Source: Chara braunii
Lineage: Eukaryota > Streptophyta > Charophyceae > Charales > Characeae
Assembly (NCBI GenBank): GCA_003427395.1
Contig: BFEA01000066.1
Location: forward strand, 392,567 to 422,717
DNA length: 30,151 nucleotides
Direction of reading: 5' to 3'
How positions within the stretch are numbered: the stretch's first letter is position 1; each line of letters begins with the position of its first letter. Both the position numbers and the translations under genes were made by a program. The notes below the pieces were generated by a model that was given only the letters and a program-made list of their open reading frames with translations, ran no database searches and was not told where the DNA came from. Positions 1-11,089 of the stretch are shown here, in pieces.

Positions 1-40
1 GTCGTCTGCCTCCCAAAATGAGTTCCACGTTTCTGGCGAG

Positions 41-2644
41 GTGCACTCTGCAACTTCGGTGGACAACTGTTGCGTGCCAATGACTGCTTCTTTCACAACC
101 TATAAAGCCGAGAGTGAGAAATTGGTGGTCACTGATTACTCGTCTGGACAACAATCCTTTTCCAGTGCGTCATTACAACAAGCTACCTACAATGGTACAA
201 AGTTCGTTGCCACCGACTATTCTTCGGAGGAACTGTCCACGGCACGGGCGAGTCCAACTCAAGTGTGGTCTCATGATACGATTGTTGTTCAGAGCAACTC
301 TAGGTCGGAAGCGTCTAGCAGGAGCGATAAAGAAAAAATGGCAGTACTTGAAATTTTGTTTGCAGCTCTGTAAGGGGAGAGAAGACCGTATAGCATGGCT
401 AATAGGAATGCAAGGAAGATAGAGAAGTACAAAAGAGCAAAAGACATGCTACTTGAAACGAAACTGCTCATAGTTCATGGCATGACATGTTGCAAGGCTC
501 GTTGTTGTTACAACGTGTCACCGGAGGAAGTCCGAAAGGTTAAACAAGGATTGTACATTAAGAGTTATGAAGAGCGAGTGGAGTGGTGGATGAAAAGTCT
601 TAAAGATTTCACTCTGAGTGAAGGTGGAAAGAAACGTGTCTGTCCTGTAGAGTTGGAACGTTACGTGTGCATCAAGGCCATTTGTGTCTCATCATTGACG
701 GCATGGATCAAAAGAAGACGATTATCCTCCATATTGATTAAGCGAACTATTGAAAGCACTTGGGCACGAAATGATGATAAAGATGAATCTGACAAGTATC
801 ATTGCACACGGTAGAGACCCTAGTATTTATGTCTACACGTGGTTCCCGTATTTCCAACAAAATTCGAACACAATTGCTACTTATCTTATGAGAACCCTCT
901 TCGAAATTCAAGCGAGCGGGACGCCACTGCCACCGTTTTTGCGCATTCAAACAGATAATTATTGACGGTAAAACAAAAATAAGTACATATGTGCGCCAAT
1001 TGCACTCTTGGTTAAGTTCAAAGTTTTCCAAGAGGTAGAAATAGGTTTCATGCTGATGGGACATCCCCATACATACGTAGACGCTACTTTCAGCGTCTTC
1101 TCAAAGAAATTAAACAGACATTACTAGTATTTCAAAACCTCACTTGCTTAAATTTTTGATGGTTCGAGATAATTCGGACATGCTGTACAAGGAGTTTTGC
1201 AATAACGACAACTGGTTGCATGAGGAAGGTCTGATTTATTAGTTCAATAAAAACCTTGATGAAAGTTATGCAGGTCCTTCGTGGCCATTTTACCCGCCTT
1301 CTGTGAACCCCTTCCTCGAAATGATTATAATAATGGCAAAATTGTTAGGTAGCATGGGTTATCTGGCCGGATAATCTAGTCGGATTATCTGTCTGGATGA
1401 TCGGGGGGTAGGATCATCCGGAAATCCGGATGATTGAAAAAAAGGCCTAAAAAAAACCCAAAAAAAAAAAAAAAAAAAAAAAGTGATATTGCACATCACG
1501 CGCAGTGTGTTTTTTTTGTTGAGTTTCGGATACACATAAACAAAAACCAATAGTACTGGCAACGTATCCTGCATAAATACAAGGAGGATGTATAGCCAAT
1601 ACGGGGTCTTGTAGTACAGGGGGAATGTTTAATTCATTCTTTATTTTTTTTTATCTAAATATTATTTTCTTGTTCTGTTTTATTTTTTATCTTCAAATCT
1701 ATTGAGTAATCAAAGATAGCCTCAAGCCAAAAGTTGTTTATATCATTGATATGAACAACCTATTTGTTTTTCAGATTTTTTTGTATTTTCTGTTTTCGGT
1801 ATTAAAAAAATATTTTGCGCAGGGTCGGATTTTCGATATCCGAAATTAATCCGGAGAATTCTTCCGGATTGAAAATTCCGGATAAAATTGGTCTGCCGGA
1901 TATCCGAATTTGCTACTTAGCAAAAATGGTGTTATTCGATTTCGCGAGTTACTAGAGAGCAGGCGGTCAACGTGGTGCACTTACAACGACCACAAGGTGA
2001 GTAGGAGAGAAAGATTTTTGTGTTACTGGGAGGATGTTATCAAACATGGCGACGAGATCATCGCCAACAGGTTATCCTCATAACCTTTGGAAATTTTTTG
2101 GCCAAGACCACCGTTGCTCGAAAGAGATAGACAACTTTCTCCTGACAGTGTCAACATCGACGATAGGGAACCCCTATTTGTTAGAAGAAGAAAAGATCGT
2201 CTGAAGATCAGTTTTGACCCCTTCGTGCATGTTGACGTGGGCACTTCTTTTATCCTTCGCTCCTCCGACAACGATCTGTCCAGCGGTGTGCCCATCTGGG
2301 TGAGCAAAGGTTTTTCTCGGGTGGTTGGTGAAAAAAATTCGGAGGATTATAATCAAGTGCTAGTGGAATACTGGGTGCCGACTGGGAGAGCCAAGTCGCT
2401 CCAAGAAGTGTATGATAACGCATGGGAGAAAAGATGGAAGATGACTGACTAGACACAATGGCAGCATGCCGAGTCGATCGCTTTTAGTTGGGAGAGACCG
2501 GCCAGAGGTTCAAAACCGTTAACGACTGGACTTGTGATTCCTAACAATGTTCGACTGAATGGTGAAGTTGCACTTCGAGAACTGAGTCCATCTGCTGAAG
2601 GGAGTGTCAATGCAGGGAACAAAAACGACGAGTGCACATCATAG
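41..2644 (+). pseudogene. Decayed transposase-like gene (DUF7869-type family), split by a MITE
   Basis: The coding stretch is continuous but broken. Frame 2 runs 41-~800 (stop at 371), frame 0 runs ~800-1127 (stops 963, 969, 1125), frame 1 runs ~1141-1318 (stop 1240), frame 0 resumes at 1317-1343, and frame 2 runs 1925-2644 (stops 2081, 2450; final stop 2642). Visible signatures, in order, are a cysteine cluster CCKARCC followed by EERVEWW (about 487-590), PPFLRIQTDN followed by NKNKY (about 925-986), and GFMLMGHPH..VDATFSVFSKK (about 1047-1110). From memory, this order (CC-x3-CC, DN..ENKN, GHTH..D..FS) is that of DUF7869-type proteins, thought to be transposon-derived in algae, fungi and animals. 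The Cys-to-DN spacing looks short for the family, so an internal deletion is likely. The C-terminal part (2087-2644) is best preserved. A 576-bp MITE at 1344-1919 interrupts it. Family assignment is moderately sure; pseudogene status is very sure. Confidence 0.7.
1344..1919. mobile_element. hAT-like MITE inserted in the transposase-like pseudogene
   Basis: The ends carry related inverted sequences: left ..TAGGTAGCA, right TGCTACTTA (reverse complement TAAGTAGCA). Both subterminal regions are packed with short TCCGGAT / ATCCGGA motifs (1370-1435 and 1820-1910), typical of hAT subterminal repeats. The flanks are an 8-bp near-duplication, gcaaaatt (1336-1343) and gcaaaaat (1920-1927). Removing the element and one duplicate restores an open frame reading N-N-G-K-N-G-V-I-R-F in the host pseudogene. 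The interior (1436-1820) holds a run of about 22 A, AT-rich DNA and no coding capacity, so the element is non-autonomous. The exact outer base is uncertain by 1-2 nt because the inverted repeats are offset by two bases. Confidence 0.75.
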
Positions 2645-3840
2645 GCCTTGTAGGTCCACCCAATAGGTGAGCGAGTAGGATATTTGAAAATTACTATTTG
2701 AGCGGGAATTTGAAAGGGAGCATATTATTTTTGAACTTAGTGAATTGCGGCGATTCTGTGGTACGACAAGGTGGCGGAGTTTCTCCACGGTCTAGGGTTG
2801 AGTTTTGTAAGATGGTTGGTTAAGCAATTTTGGAAGTTAACTTAATTATGGAGGGGATTTTTCTATTTTTTCAACAATTCATTTTCGTTTTTGTTTGCAT
2901 GTCACACCTTGTGTAGGGGGTGCGACAGGAGAAATGGGCGATTAGCATGATTATTCGTATCCCATTCGCCCTTGCCATGCAGATTGCGTGGTGCAGACGA
3001 CGATATAGAAATTATCAGGCCAATGACAACAGAGTTCGAACACGACCCATGGATGAGTGTCATCCCCTTCTTGCACAAACCTCTCGATGTTTGGTCCGAG
3101 GCAGAATGGGATAGAGCAATTATGGCATGGAAATGTCCATGGCATAAGGAGTACAAGTTCACTTTATAAGTTCTCTTCCTCGATGGAGTGGGGAAGCCAA
3201 GTCAAAGTACATCATTATGTCATTGACGTCAGGCAACTCTCGTTCCTGCGCGCCACACTCAGGTTTACAAGAGAATAAACAGTTTTACCTTCGCCTAAAG
3301 AGTGTCACGAGGTCACCTCGCGTGTGGTCTGCGGACTTGAAACAAGGGTTGTTGGACTGTACGTCCTACAATCCGTTCTTGGAACTATATCCGTTGCGTG
3401 TTGCTGGAACACCGCCACGGGATGTGTCATACTGTTGCGTACGATTATCTTTGGTCGGTTCCGACCTCTGCAGAGTGTTGTGTGTGGCATGTTCGAACTG
3501 AAAACGAACTTTGGTAGATGCTGTAGTGGTTGTTTCTTGCAACGAGCTTAGAATCAATGATCACAATATGGGCAATTTGCACCTTCTCTACGAGAATAAA
3601 CAGTCCGATTTGGAGATTCCTTGTTAAATCTGTGAGGTTGATAAGTGCCATGAGGTAGAGCAAGTGGCATGTTGTGTGCGTGACGCCATCGGTAAGTTCT
3701 TGGCATGTGTTGGTAGGTTTGTAAGGATGAAATACATTTCGGTAATTTCGAAAATGGGGACGAAGGGACAACCACAAACTCATACTTTCGGATCAGCAAT
3801 GAATGCCTTATACGGGTTTCGTTCTCAAGGGACACAAGGA
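2645..3840. other. Decayed DNA with fragmentary coding-like stretches
   Basis: No intact gene is visible. The best stretch is plus-strand 2972-3169, whose translation has acidic, Trp-rich character (DVWSEAEWDRAIMAWKCPW) and could be a protein relic. Overlapping short ORFs on both strands at 3057-3835 give no recognisable motif. This segment lies between the transposase-like pseudogene and AT-rich repeats. It may belong to the same transposon or to the interior of the minus-strand LTR retroelement. I cannot decide which. Confidence 0.3.
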
Positions 3841-3896
3841 TGATTGTAGATGTTTTTGTAAATGCTAGCGTTTTTGAAAGTTTAGATCACAGCGGT

Positions 3897-3972
3897 CGTA
3901 GCATTTAATTTAGATGTAGTTCAATTTTGAGTTGGCTCGTAGCATTGAATTTAGATGTAGTTCGATCTTGCG
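3897..3972. repeat. Two-unit 41-bp tandem duplication
   Basis: The unit beginning cgtagcatttaatttagatg at 3897 recurs at 3938 (cgtagcattgaatttagatg) with few changes, a 41-bp period. It marks the edge between decayed coding-like DNA and the AT-rich repeat block that follows. Confidence 0.8.
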
Positions 3973-4109
3973 TTTACAATTTCTCGCGCGTCTGCATACA
4001 ATTTTTAACTTTTAAATAAATTTTATGTGATACTTCTATATTATTTTCACAATCCGAACCTCGTTGCGTGATTCCCTCAATTTATAAAACTTTTTTTTTT
4101 TTCTTCATG

Positions 4110-4860
4110 ATTACGATATTTATCGAAGTGTGACGGAATCCATAGTACTCACTTGACTTTCAATTCATAACAATGGCATGTCAGTTACGTCTTATAAGAT
4201 ACATAATTTGTCGAAGTACGACGGAATTCATACTTAAACGATCTCGTTTACCGTATGACTGCATTGACTCTTCAATTCACTTATAACTTCTGTCAGTCAC
4301 AATGCCATGTAAAATACGTCCGACTCAATACTCTATGATATACAAAATTAATCGAAGTGTGATGAAATGCAGAGGTCATTCATAACCTTCTCGTTCAATG
4401 TCTCATCGCATTCACCATTCTCTTGAATTTCAATGTATGACAATGACATGTTAGTTATGTCTTCTAAGTTACATAAATTATCGACGTGCAACGGAATCCA
4501 TACTTCAACAATCTCGTTTACCGTCTGATTGCCTTAACTATTCGATTGAGTTTCAATTTATGCAAGTCACAATGTCATGTAAAATACGTCTGACTCAATG
4601 GTCACACAAAATTGATCAAGGTGTGATGAAATTGAGAGTTTAACATAATTGTTGTTCTGTGTCTCATTGCATTGACTATTCTCTTGAGTTTCTATTTCTT
4701 ACAACTTCATGTCAATACGGCCTTTAAGTTACAAAATTTACAGAAGTGCAATAAATTTCACACTCAAACCATCATGTTCAATAGGTGATTACCTTGAATC
4801 TTCACTTCAGTTTCGATTTATGGCCTGTCAATTGCGTTCTTCAGATTCACTACTCGTATC
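4110..4860. repeat. Degenerate tandem repeat of about 130 bp, six units
   Basis: A recurrent core resembling tcgaagtgtgacggaatcca starts near 4121, 4209, 4351, 4480, 4613 and 4740. Spacings are 88, 142, 129, 133 and 127 bp. Each unit also holds versions of tctcgtttaccgtctgatt and acaatgccatgt. The first unit is shortened. The array lies just inside the PBS of the minus-strand LTR element, so I infer it is that element's 5' untranslated/internal repeat region. It has no coding potential. The AT-rich DNA on to 5428 shows nothing further. Confidence 0.7.
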
Positions 4861-5428
4861 CTAAGTTTCATTCAAGTTCAAAATATGGTGATTTTACCAT
4901 GAATTTGATAGCTTGCAATTACCAATTTAAAATATAATGTCGTTTTTTAACAAATAACATGTTTTACAAATAAACGAAACATACTCAGCACACTAATCTT
5001 CCGCCATATGAACTTTCTTTCTCATAAAGCTAGTTTCATCGTAGCTTTAACAATGACGTTCCTCTTACCGCATCACTTATCCAACCTTTTTTTATCACAC
5101 ACAAAACACCTACACAACTCATTCATTCTTACTAAACGAACATAACCTTGTTGATACCTCCCCACTCTACCTTAGTCATATCAGACAAATATGCCCCCAA
5201 CTTAAACACCCACATTCACGACATTAACTATAACTAATATTCAAAAATATTTGAAGTATTATCGTGAACCCATCATATATTCTCACTTTCGTCCCAATAC
5301 AATGCTTAATTAATCGCTCTATTTTCAGTACATCAATTTAATCCATGATAAACATTGTCGTTTTTGCCTAGATCATCAGTCTGTCTCTAACCAAGGTTCG
5401 TTCACTAAGAATCCCAGTAGGCAACCGA

Positions 5429-5448
5429 GATCCCCGGCAACGGCGCCA
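5429..5448 (-). promoter_or_regulatory. Primer-binding site complementary to tRNA-Asp
   Basis: The plus strand reads gatccccggcaacggcgcca, which equals the last 20 nt of plant-type tRNA-Asp including CCA. On the minus strand this is the TGGCGCCGTTGCCGGGGATC primer-binding site used by several plant Ty3/gypsy groups. It sits 2 bp from the inner end of the LTR (5451). No tRNA body precedes it, so it is a PBS and not a tRNA gene. It sets the retroelement's orientation (minus strand, interior to the left). Confidence 0.85.
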
Positions 5449-5450
5449 CC

Positions 5451-6590
5451 TAAAGAGCGCATTAGTGCCGCATGAGGACTCTCCCAACCGCGTCACGCAT
5501 GATTTTTACATGAATTTTTCGCATTGGAGCTTTCGCCGCTCAGGACGAGTGAGCCAGCCATACCTCTCACGAACCCCTACGAGAGGATAGGGTCACGCAA
5601 GGTACAACTTACCTTTACCCAAGGGGTTGTCACCACCCTTCGACAGACGTATCCCCTCCGAGCAACCGAACCACATGGGAAAGCTACTCAGTTGCAGTCG
5701 CAAAGATGGTTCATTCGAGGGCGTTTTTGTACCATAGGCGGTACACACGGTCGTACACCTTAATCGGACCCATACACGAGCCGTCGCTTTGGGGATTGAT
5801 GTCCCAAACGCGACTCGGTGTCTGTCGACTAGGACGTGTCTATCTCACCACACGATACACCACACCAAAAGAAACTCAAGTTTCACATACAAATCACGCC
5901 TCGTCTTTTTTTGTATCCAACCCATAATTGTTCCCATCATTAAGCGTAAAGACATCATACATAAAACTTCACATAAATAATCTTTTACCGAGCAGACCTT
6001 AATCGGAAGTGACAAATCATGAGCGGATACGTTAGCAGTCGTGGTGATGGAGCACTATGTATTGCGCATAAACATGCAACCCATATTAAATCATGGGATT
6101 GCATTTGACGCTCTTGTGTAGGCCGACTTGCGCGCTAAAAAGTCAGTCTCTTTGGTGAGCACAAAAGCGGTCTGTGCAGGCGAGTGGTAGGCGGACCTTG
6201 CCCCTTTGTAGCGGTTGAATGACCCTAACACTGAAAGTAGGGTTCCATCGACGGAAACATTGAAACATGTTAAGGGGTTAAATTTTGACAACTTCTACAA
6301 ACCTTAACTTCCAATTATAAAAATTATAAGAAACTCTGGGATACAAGGGGTCTTGTCTTTTCTCTCAACACAGATGTATTTGATCGCTACACATGGTCTC
6401 GGTAGATCGTGCGAACACACAACATAGAACGGGCTATAAAATAAAAGGTGATCACTCTCACAATTACAGGGTGACTCCCTTCAAAATATGTTTATGATCG
6501 CAGGCAAAGTCAAATTTGGACGTCTACTTAAAAAACAAACATGCAATCACATCAAGAATTTAACATCAACGAACCACGCACTACACGAGG
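5451..6590 (-). mobile_element. Giant LTR, copy A1, 3' part (PBS-proximal)
   Basis: This segment is homologous over its whole length to 11138-~12905 (copy A2). Shared blocks include ccagccatacctctcrc (5556 / 11272), gagggcgtttt (5717 / 11439), gtcgactaggacg (5826 / 11557), ctgtgcag.g..tggta (6172 / 11966), ggggttt.a.tttgac (6275 / 12062) and tgcaatcacatcaa.gaat (6541 / 12866). The inner border is TAAAGAGCGC here and TGTCGAGCGC in A2, so the canonical TG appears lost. It has no coding capacity. The segment is cut at 6590 by the Penelope-like insertion and resumes at 22466. The ctacacgagg at 6581-6590 is one copy of the target duplication. Confidence 0.8.
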
Positions 6591-7353
6591 TAGGTGATAT
6601 CAATGTAGTGAATACTTAGAAAATATGCGACTACCCAGCTGTTGAGTAGGCACACAAAGAGAATGTTCAAAATATGAACGCAAATGAAAACCATGTACCA
6701 ACGTCATCAAGACTGACGAATATTGGGAAAGTCGACAAACAATAACGCATGAAGAGCTTCGGCAATCCCAAAGGCGCGCGCAAGAAGCGAGGGTACGCCC
6801 AACACACGCTACGTCTATGCCTTGACGCTTGGGGATGTCTCATTCCTAGGAACTACCTAGTATTAGTAGCTACGACTTCGATAGACAATTAAGGAAAATC
6901 AACACCAAACAGCTAAAAGAACTTGAAACCCACGACTCTTCAACATTGAACCTTCTAGGCGGATCTCTGTTAAAGCACGACTAGCAATTAACAAGTGCCG
7001 GTTTCGAGCCTCAATGCTCCCCGGCTAAGTTCTCGTCGGGGGTCAGACCCCGCCTCCTGTTAACTTGCGGCACCGGAGCCCGTCAGTAGTGAGCAGAATA
7101 CATCGTAAGTTCGAGTCCTCTCTCCGATGCTTATTTAGCTACTTATGCAACTGCAAAGACACAAATCCTAGGTTCGAATCCTCCTTCCACTACAAAACAG
7201 ACAGTCCTACCACCACAGTTCACGAAAATACACATCCAAAGTTTGAATCTTCCCTCAATAACTCATCGGTCAGTTCAAACACAACATCTGCGGAAGTGTG
7301 AACAACTATTCATCTATAGCATTCCTAGAGTACGAATAGCTAAACAGCTATTC
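6591..7353 (-). repeat. Terminal direct repeat (pseudo-LTR), left copy
   Basis: It begins taggtgatatcaatgtagtg and is collinear with 21693-22455 at about 90% identity by eye. Both copies contain the same tract with four or three GGTTCGAATCC-like boxes. The left copy keeps going past the point where the right copy ends, so the repeat is defined by truncation of the right copy. On the element's minus strand it is the 3' terminus. Confidence 0.85.
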
Positions 7354-7515
7354 TGCTATAGCATTCCTACAGACTACAAAGCCAAGATTCTTGCAACTAA
7401 CAGGTTTGAATCCTCTCTCAACTACTCATCGGTCGATTCAGACACAACATCTGCGGGAGCACAAACAACTATTCAGCTATAGCATTCCTACAGACTACAA
7501 AAAACGACTCATGCA
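7229..7515. repeat. Internal duplication with 168-bp spacing near the element 3' end
   Basis: The block tttgaatcttccctcaat..actcatcggtc..cacaacatctgcgg..ctatagcattcct at about 7236-7325 recurs at about 7404-7490. The intervening DNA has extra copies of ctattc.gctatagcattcct. Together with upstream boxes at 7109 and 7171, the unit start resembles GGTTCGAATCCTC repeatedly. It has no coding potential and lies between the RT stop (7561) and the terminal repeat. Confidence 0.7.
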
Positions 7516-7560
7516 ACAGAAAATTGAAAGATAATAGGCAGTTATTTACCACTGGTCCTT

Positions 7561-9851
7561 TCAGACAGTAGCTCCCAGGTCCATGGTGACCCTCCTTGCT
7601 ACCATTGCCCACTCAGGTGCCTTTTGGCGGACGAATCCCAACAATACTCTGTCGAAGAAGTATTCTGGAAAAATCTGCTTCCTCAATTCACGGCTCAGGG
7701 TGAGCAGAGCTTCCTCCGCTCGTTCGGCGGAGGAGGAACACTCTTTGATCTTATGGAGCATCCCGTTGATCAGAGTCCTCTTCTGCTTAGTACAGGTGTA
7801 GGAGGTGAAGTCCTGGAAACATCTGTATGTCAACTCTTCACAGTTGTCCCAGATTTCGGCGTAGTTTTTTGCCCTATACCAGCTCGACACCTCACCCGCC
7901 TCAATCCTCACACGGCAGCCCAGAAAGCTCCATTCGTTTGACCCATCATCCGTTCTTTTCAGTGACAGCTTAGGATCATAGGCCGTTTCGAGTTTCCTTA
8001 GAATTTCATGTGCTTTCCCCTGACTTTTCTTCCTCCATCTGCCACACAAAAATCGAAACGTCATCGACTAATCTGATTCCCCTAACCAGTCCCACATCTG
8101 CACCTAGTCCTTCCAGAAACTGATTCTCGTAGAATGCACAAAGAATACAGGCGATGGAGGGGCTACTCGACTTCCCCATATGAATGCCATCCGTTTGTCT
8201 GATCGGTCTGTCGGAGGCCCAAAGAAAAGAGTTATTCAAGTCAAATGCGACCATCTCCCTGATCAGATCAAAACTCACTTCAACCCATCCTTCTTCTCCT
8301 CGTTTCAACCCAAAGGAAGCCCCCGTCCCTTTTGACTTCACTTTGACTGCATTTTTCCTCTTCTTCTCGAAATAGTACAAAATTCACTCAACCGCTACCT
8401 TTATACAATCGTGAGGGAGCTTACTGAACATCTCTTTGATGTCGTAAGCTGCCCCGACTAGCTCCCCGTTCCTCTTCTTCTTCGCCCATTTACTAACATC
8501 CTTCAACCTCGTCTTCAACAAATTCGCCGACCTTAGGTTAAAGTGGTTCATCTTGGGAGTGGAAAAGAGTAAGAAGTTTAACGCCTTAGCCACTCTCTGA
8601 TTTGCAACCTTCGCTGGTTCGAAGAATGATGGGGAGATCGGTCGGAACTTCCCAGTATCCTTGTGTTTAGGCAGGACGTAAGTTTTCCCCCGCGTTCCAT
8701 TCTTGTCCCAGGCTCCCATCTTCTTCAGTCCTCGTTCGTCATACTCTTTCAGCGTTCTTGACATCACCTGCTTTTCGCTTCTCCAGACGACCTCACATGC
8801 TGGGTTATCCCAGAGGTCACACGCATACCTTTTTCGTAACTGACTGGGCATAACACTAGTGTATCTGTCGGATTCTTATCCAAAGGGCAGAACACCAATC
8901 CCTCCCACTTCTTCTTCACCTTCTCCACTTTGTCGATCAACCCGGTGTTGATTCCTTTCTTAGTCCTCACGCAGCTCCTTGCTTGCTGCAACGTCCATGT
9001 CGGCTGAAGCCCAGCTCTCAGCATCTGGTCATTCAGTTCCTTCCAAAGTTTGACGTCGTCCTGTTTATTGTCAAAACCTTGGATGGCATTTTTTGCGTTG
9101 CGCAATCTGGAGTCCGCATCGACACGACTACTAAGGCGAAAGACCAGTTGTTCCCCCACTCTTGGGAGGTCCAAATCTGCACAACAGCAGACTGTAGCCA
9201 TAAGGCGACTAAAGCGCCTATGGTTGTAAAGAAGTCCACCGACTGTTTGGTTCTTCCTCCAAATCAGTCGAAGCTTCTGACAACGTAGCTTTGCCTCAAC
9301 GGCTGTTTGACACTGTGAGTTGATCTTCGTCACCATCTGCTTCCTAATTTGCGCCATTAAGATTCGTTCGTCATACTTGACTCCTATCACAACCCTCTTT
9401 CTAAAACTAACTCCAAATTTTTTCTTGATCACACTATCCACGATCTCTTTCAGTGCTTTCCTCGAGTCCTTCCTTGAGAAGCTTCGAATCTCCTTATATA
9501 GATCGACTAACTTGTCGAAATGGCTCGAGTTCAGCTTCTTTTTTTACCATGGACATTTCAGCAGCTGGTGTAGCTGCTTCTTAAGCCTCGGATTCCCCGG
9601 GAATCTCTCCCTGATCCTCAACAGTCGCACCTCTCCTCCTTCCTCAAAGAACCCTTTTGCTTTTCTCAGTTTGCACTTCTGGTCTCCGAAAGAAACATCC
9701 GATTCGCCGAATCTTCTTTTGATCACACTCCAGTCCTCGACCCATATCTTACCTCCACTCGAAGTCACCCTCCTATCCTTCTTCCCTTTGACGTACCCAA
9801 TCACGTCACTAAGTTTCCTTGAAATAGTCTTACCCGTAGTCTGAAAGTTTA
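7561..9851 (-). pseudogene. Reverse transcriptase of the Penelope-like element (broken)
   Basis: Minus-strand reading from 9851: NFQTTGKTISRKL..., stop at 9544, then a basic region, then FCPLDKNPTDTLVLCP (about 8880). A frameshift near 8830 leads into GKTYVLPKHKD...KFRPISPSF (RT fingers), motif A YDIKEMFSKLPH (about 8430), a stop at 8384, motif B DGIHMGKSSSPSIACI (about 8170), motif C RLVDDVSIFV (about 8055), and a frameshift near 8020. FLGCRV and a thumb-like KRTLINGMLHKI..CSS region (about 7740) follow, ending at 7561. The IHMG/SP motif B, LVDD motif C and KR..I thumb fit Penelope-like or related RTs, not Ty1/Ty3. No GIY-YIG endonuclease follows the RT. Two stops and at least two frameshifts make it inactive. 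The 5' part of the ORF lies at 19738 onward, across the hAT. Confidence 0.85.
9844..9851. repeat. hAT target-site duplication, left copy
   Basis: aaagttta here and aaagtcta at 19738-19745 differ by one base. They flank the CTGTGT ends. On the minus strand, removing the insert joins V-L-D-F to Q-T-T-G in one frame. Confidence 0.85.
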
Positions 9852-10109
9852 CTGTGTAACCGGCCGAACGCGCTGAACGCGCGTTCATGTTCAAATGCAG
9901 GCGTTCATTCCCCCCGGGGCCGCGTTCAAACTCGTTCAAACACGCTGCACGCCACGTGGCGCGAAAAAATTGAACGCGACCCCAAGGGGTGCGCGCGCGC
10001 GTTACAGACTACGAGGTGGTGGGCCCCGTTCAAAGAACCTCGAAAGTGCAAAAAAAAAAGACAACCAAGGCCTACCCCCCTACCACGACACCCCCCCCCT
10101 TATGCAAAA

Positions 10110-10927
10110 GGTCCTTTTTTTTGGGTTGGGGGGGGGCGGGCAGGGGAATTCCCCTAGCACGACCCAGATAGCCCATGTAGGCTATCTGAAGGGTCCTCGC
10201 AGCCATGTAGCGTAGACCCCCTCACCAAAATCAAGGCAGGCAGTGAATATGAAGTGCAGCTCGAGCTGCCCGAATATATACTCAAGATTTGACTTCAGGT
10301 CTGTGTTTCAGCAGTTATGGGTTGCTCACGTAGGGCCTGCTAGTCTCTGCACGTGACTCTTAGGGCATGGCTGCACTACTCACCAAATGTGCAAAACTAG
10401 AATGAATCTTCTGCAGAACATGGAATAATACTTCGCCATATGTTTTGTCTTTTGTGCATGTGGTGAGTAGAGGCCCTTAGGGCCACTGCACGTATTCCTA
10501 AGAAAAGAAAAACCAGAGAAAATAAAAACGAGAAAAATGAAAAATGAGAAGAAAAAAAAAACGAGAAAAAAAAAAACAAGAAAAAAGACAAAACATATGG
10601 CGACGTATTATTCCATCTTCTGCAGAAGATTCATTATAGTTTTGCACATTAGGTGAGTAGTGCAGCCAGGCCCTAAGAATCACGTGCAGAGACCAGCAGG
10701 CCCTAGCTACGTGAGCAACCCATAACTGCTGAAACACAGACCTGAAGTGTAATCTTGATTATATATTCGGGCAGCTCGAGCTCTGCCTCATATTCATTGT
10801 CTGCCTTGATTTTGGTGGGGGGGTCTGCGCTACATGGCTGCGAGAACCCTTCAGATAACCTGCATGGGCCGTCTGAGTCGTGTTAGGGGATTCCCCCGCC
10901 GCCCCCATTCCCCAAAAAAAAAGGAAC
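10110..10927. repeat. 818-bp foldback (long inverted repeat) element
   Basis: The left arm 10110-~10453 is nearly the exact reverse complement of the right arm ~10583-10927. Paired landmarks are ggtccttttttt / aaaaaaaggaac at the outside, gcagctcgagctgcccgaatata / its complement near 10257 and 10770, and caaaacatatgg..cgtattattcca at the inside. The loop of about 130 bp contains an A/G-rich tract (10498-10590). Arms of this length are typical of foldback elements or MITEs formed by head-to-head duplication. No target duplication is clear. The poly-T/poly-A ends make boundaries uncertain by several bases. Confidence 0.85.
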
Positions 10928-10930
10928 TTT

Positions 10931-11089
10931 CACATACACACACACACACACATTACATACACACATTCACCCACACAGATGCACATTTTCACGCACACAC
11001 TTTTTTTTTTTTTTTTTTTTTTTTTTNNNNNNNNNNNNNNNNNNNNNNNNNNNNNNNNNNNNCTTTTTTTTTTTTTTTTTTTTTTTTTT
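10931..11089. repeat. CA-rich microsatellite, poly-T and assembly gap
   Basis: A CA-rich stretch (10931-11000) is followed by a T run, 36 N (11027-11062) and a second T run to 11089. The gap sits inside a homopolymer, so its real length and the T count are unknown. Short Lys/Phe-rich ORFs through here are artefacts. Confidence 0.95.

Noticed and set aside
4110-4860. CRISPR-like array
   Set aside because: Units are about 130 bp, degenerate throughout and in a eukaryotic context; no short identical repeat with spacers.
5429-5448. tRNA-Asp gene
   Set aside because: Only the 3' 20 nt match; upstream has no acceptor, D or anticodon arm. It is better explained as a PBS on the minus strand.
10931-11000. 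Telomere-like repeat
   Set aside because: It is a CA-rich microsatellite with no TTTAGGG-type unit.
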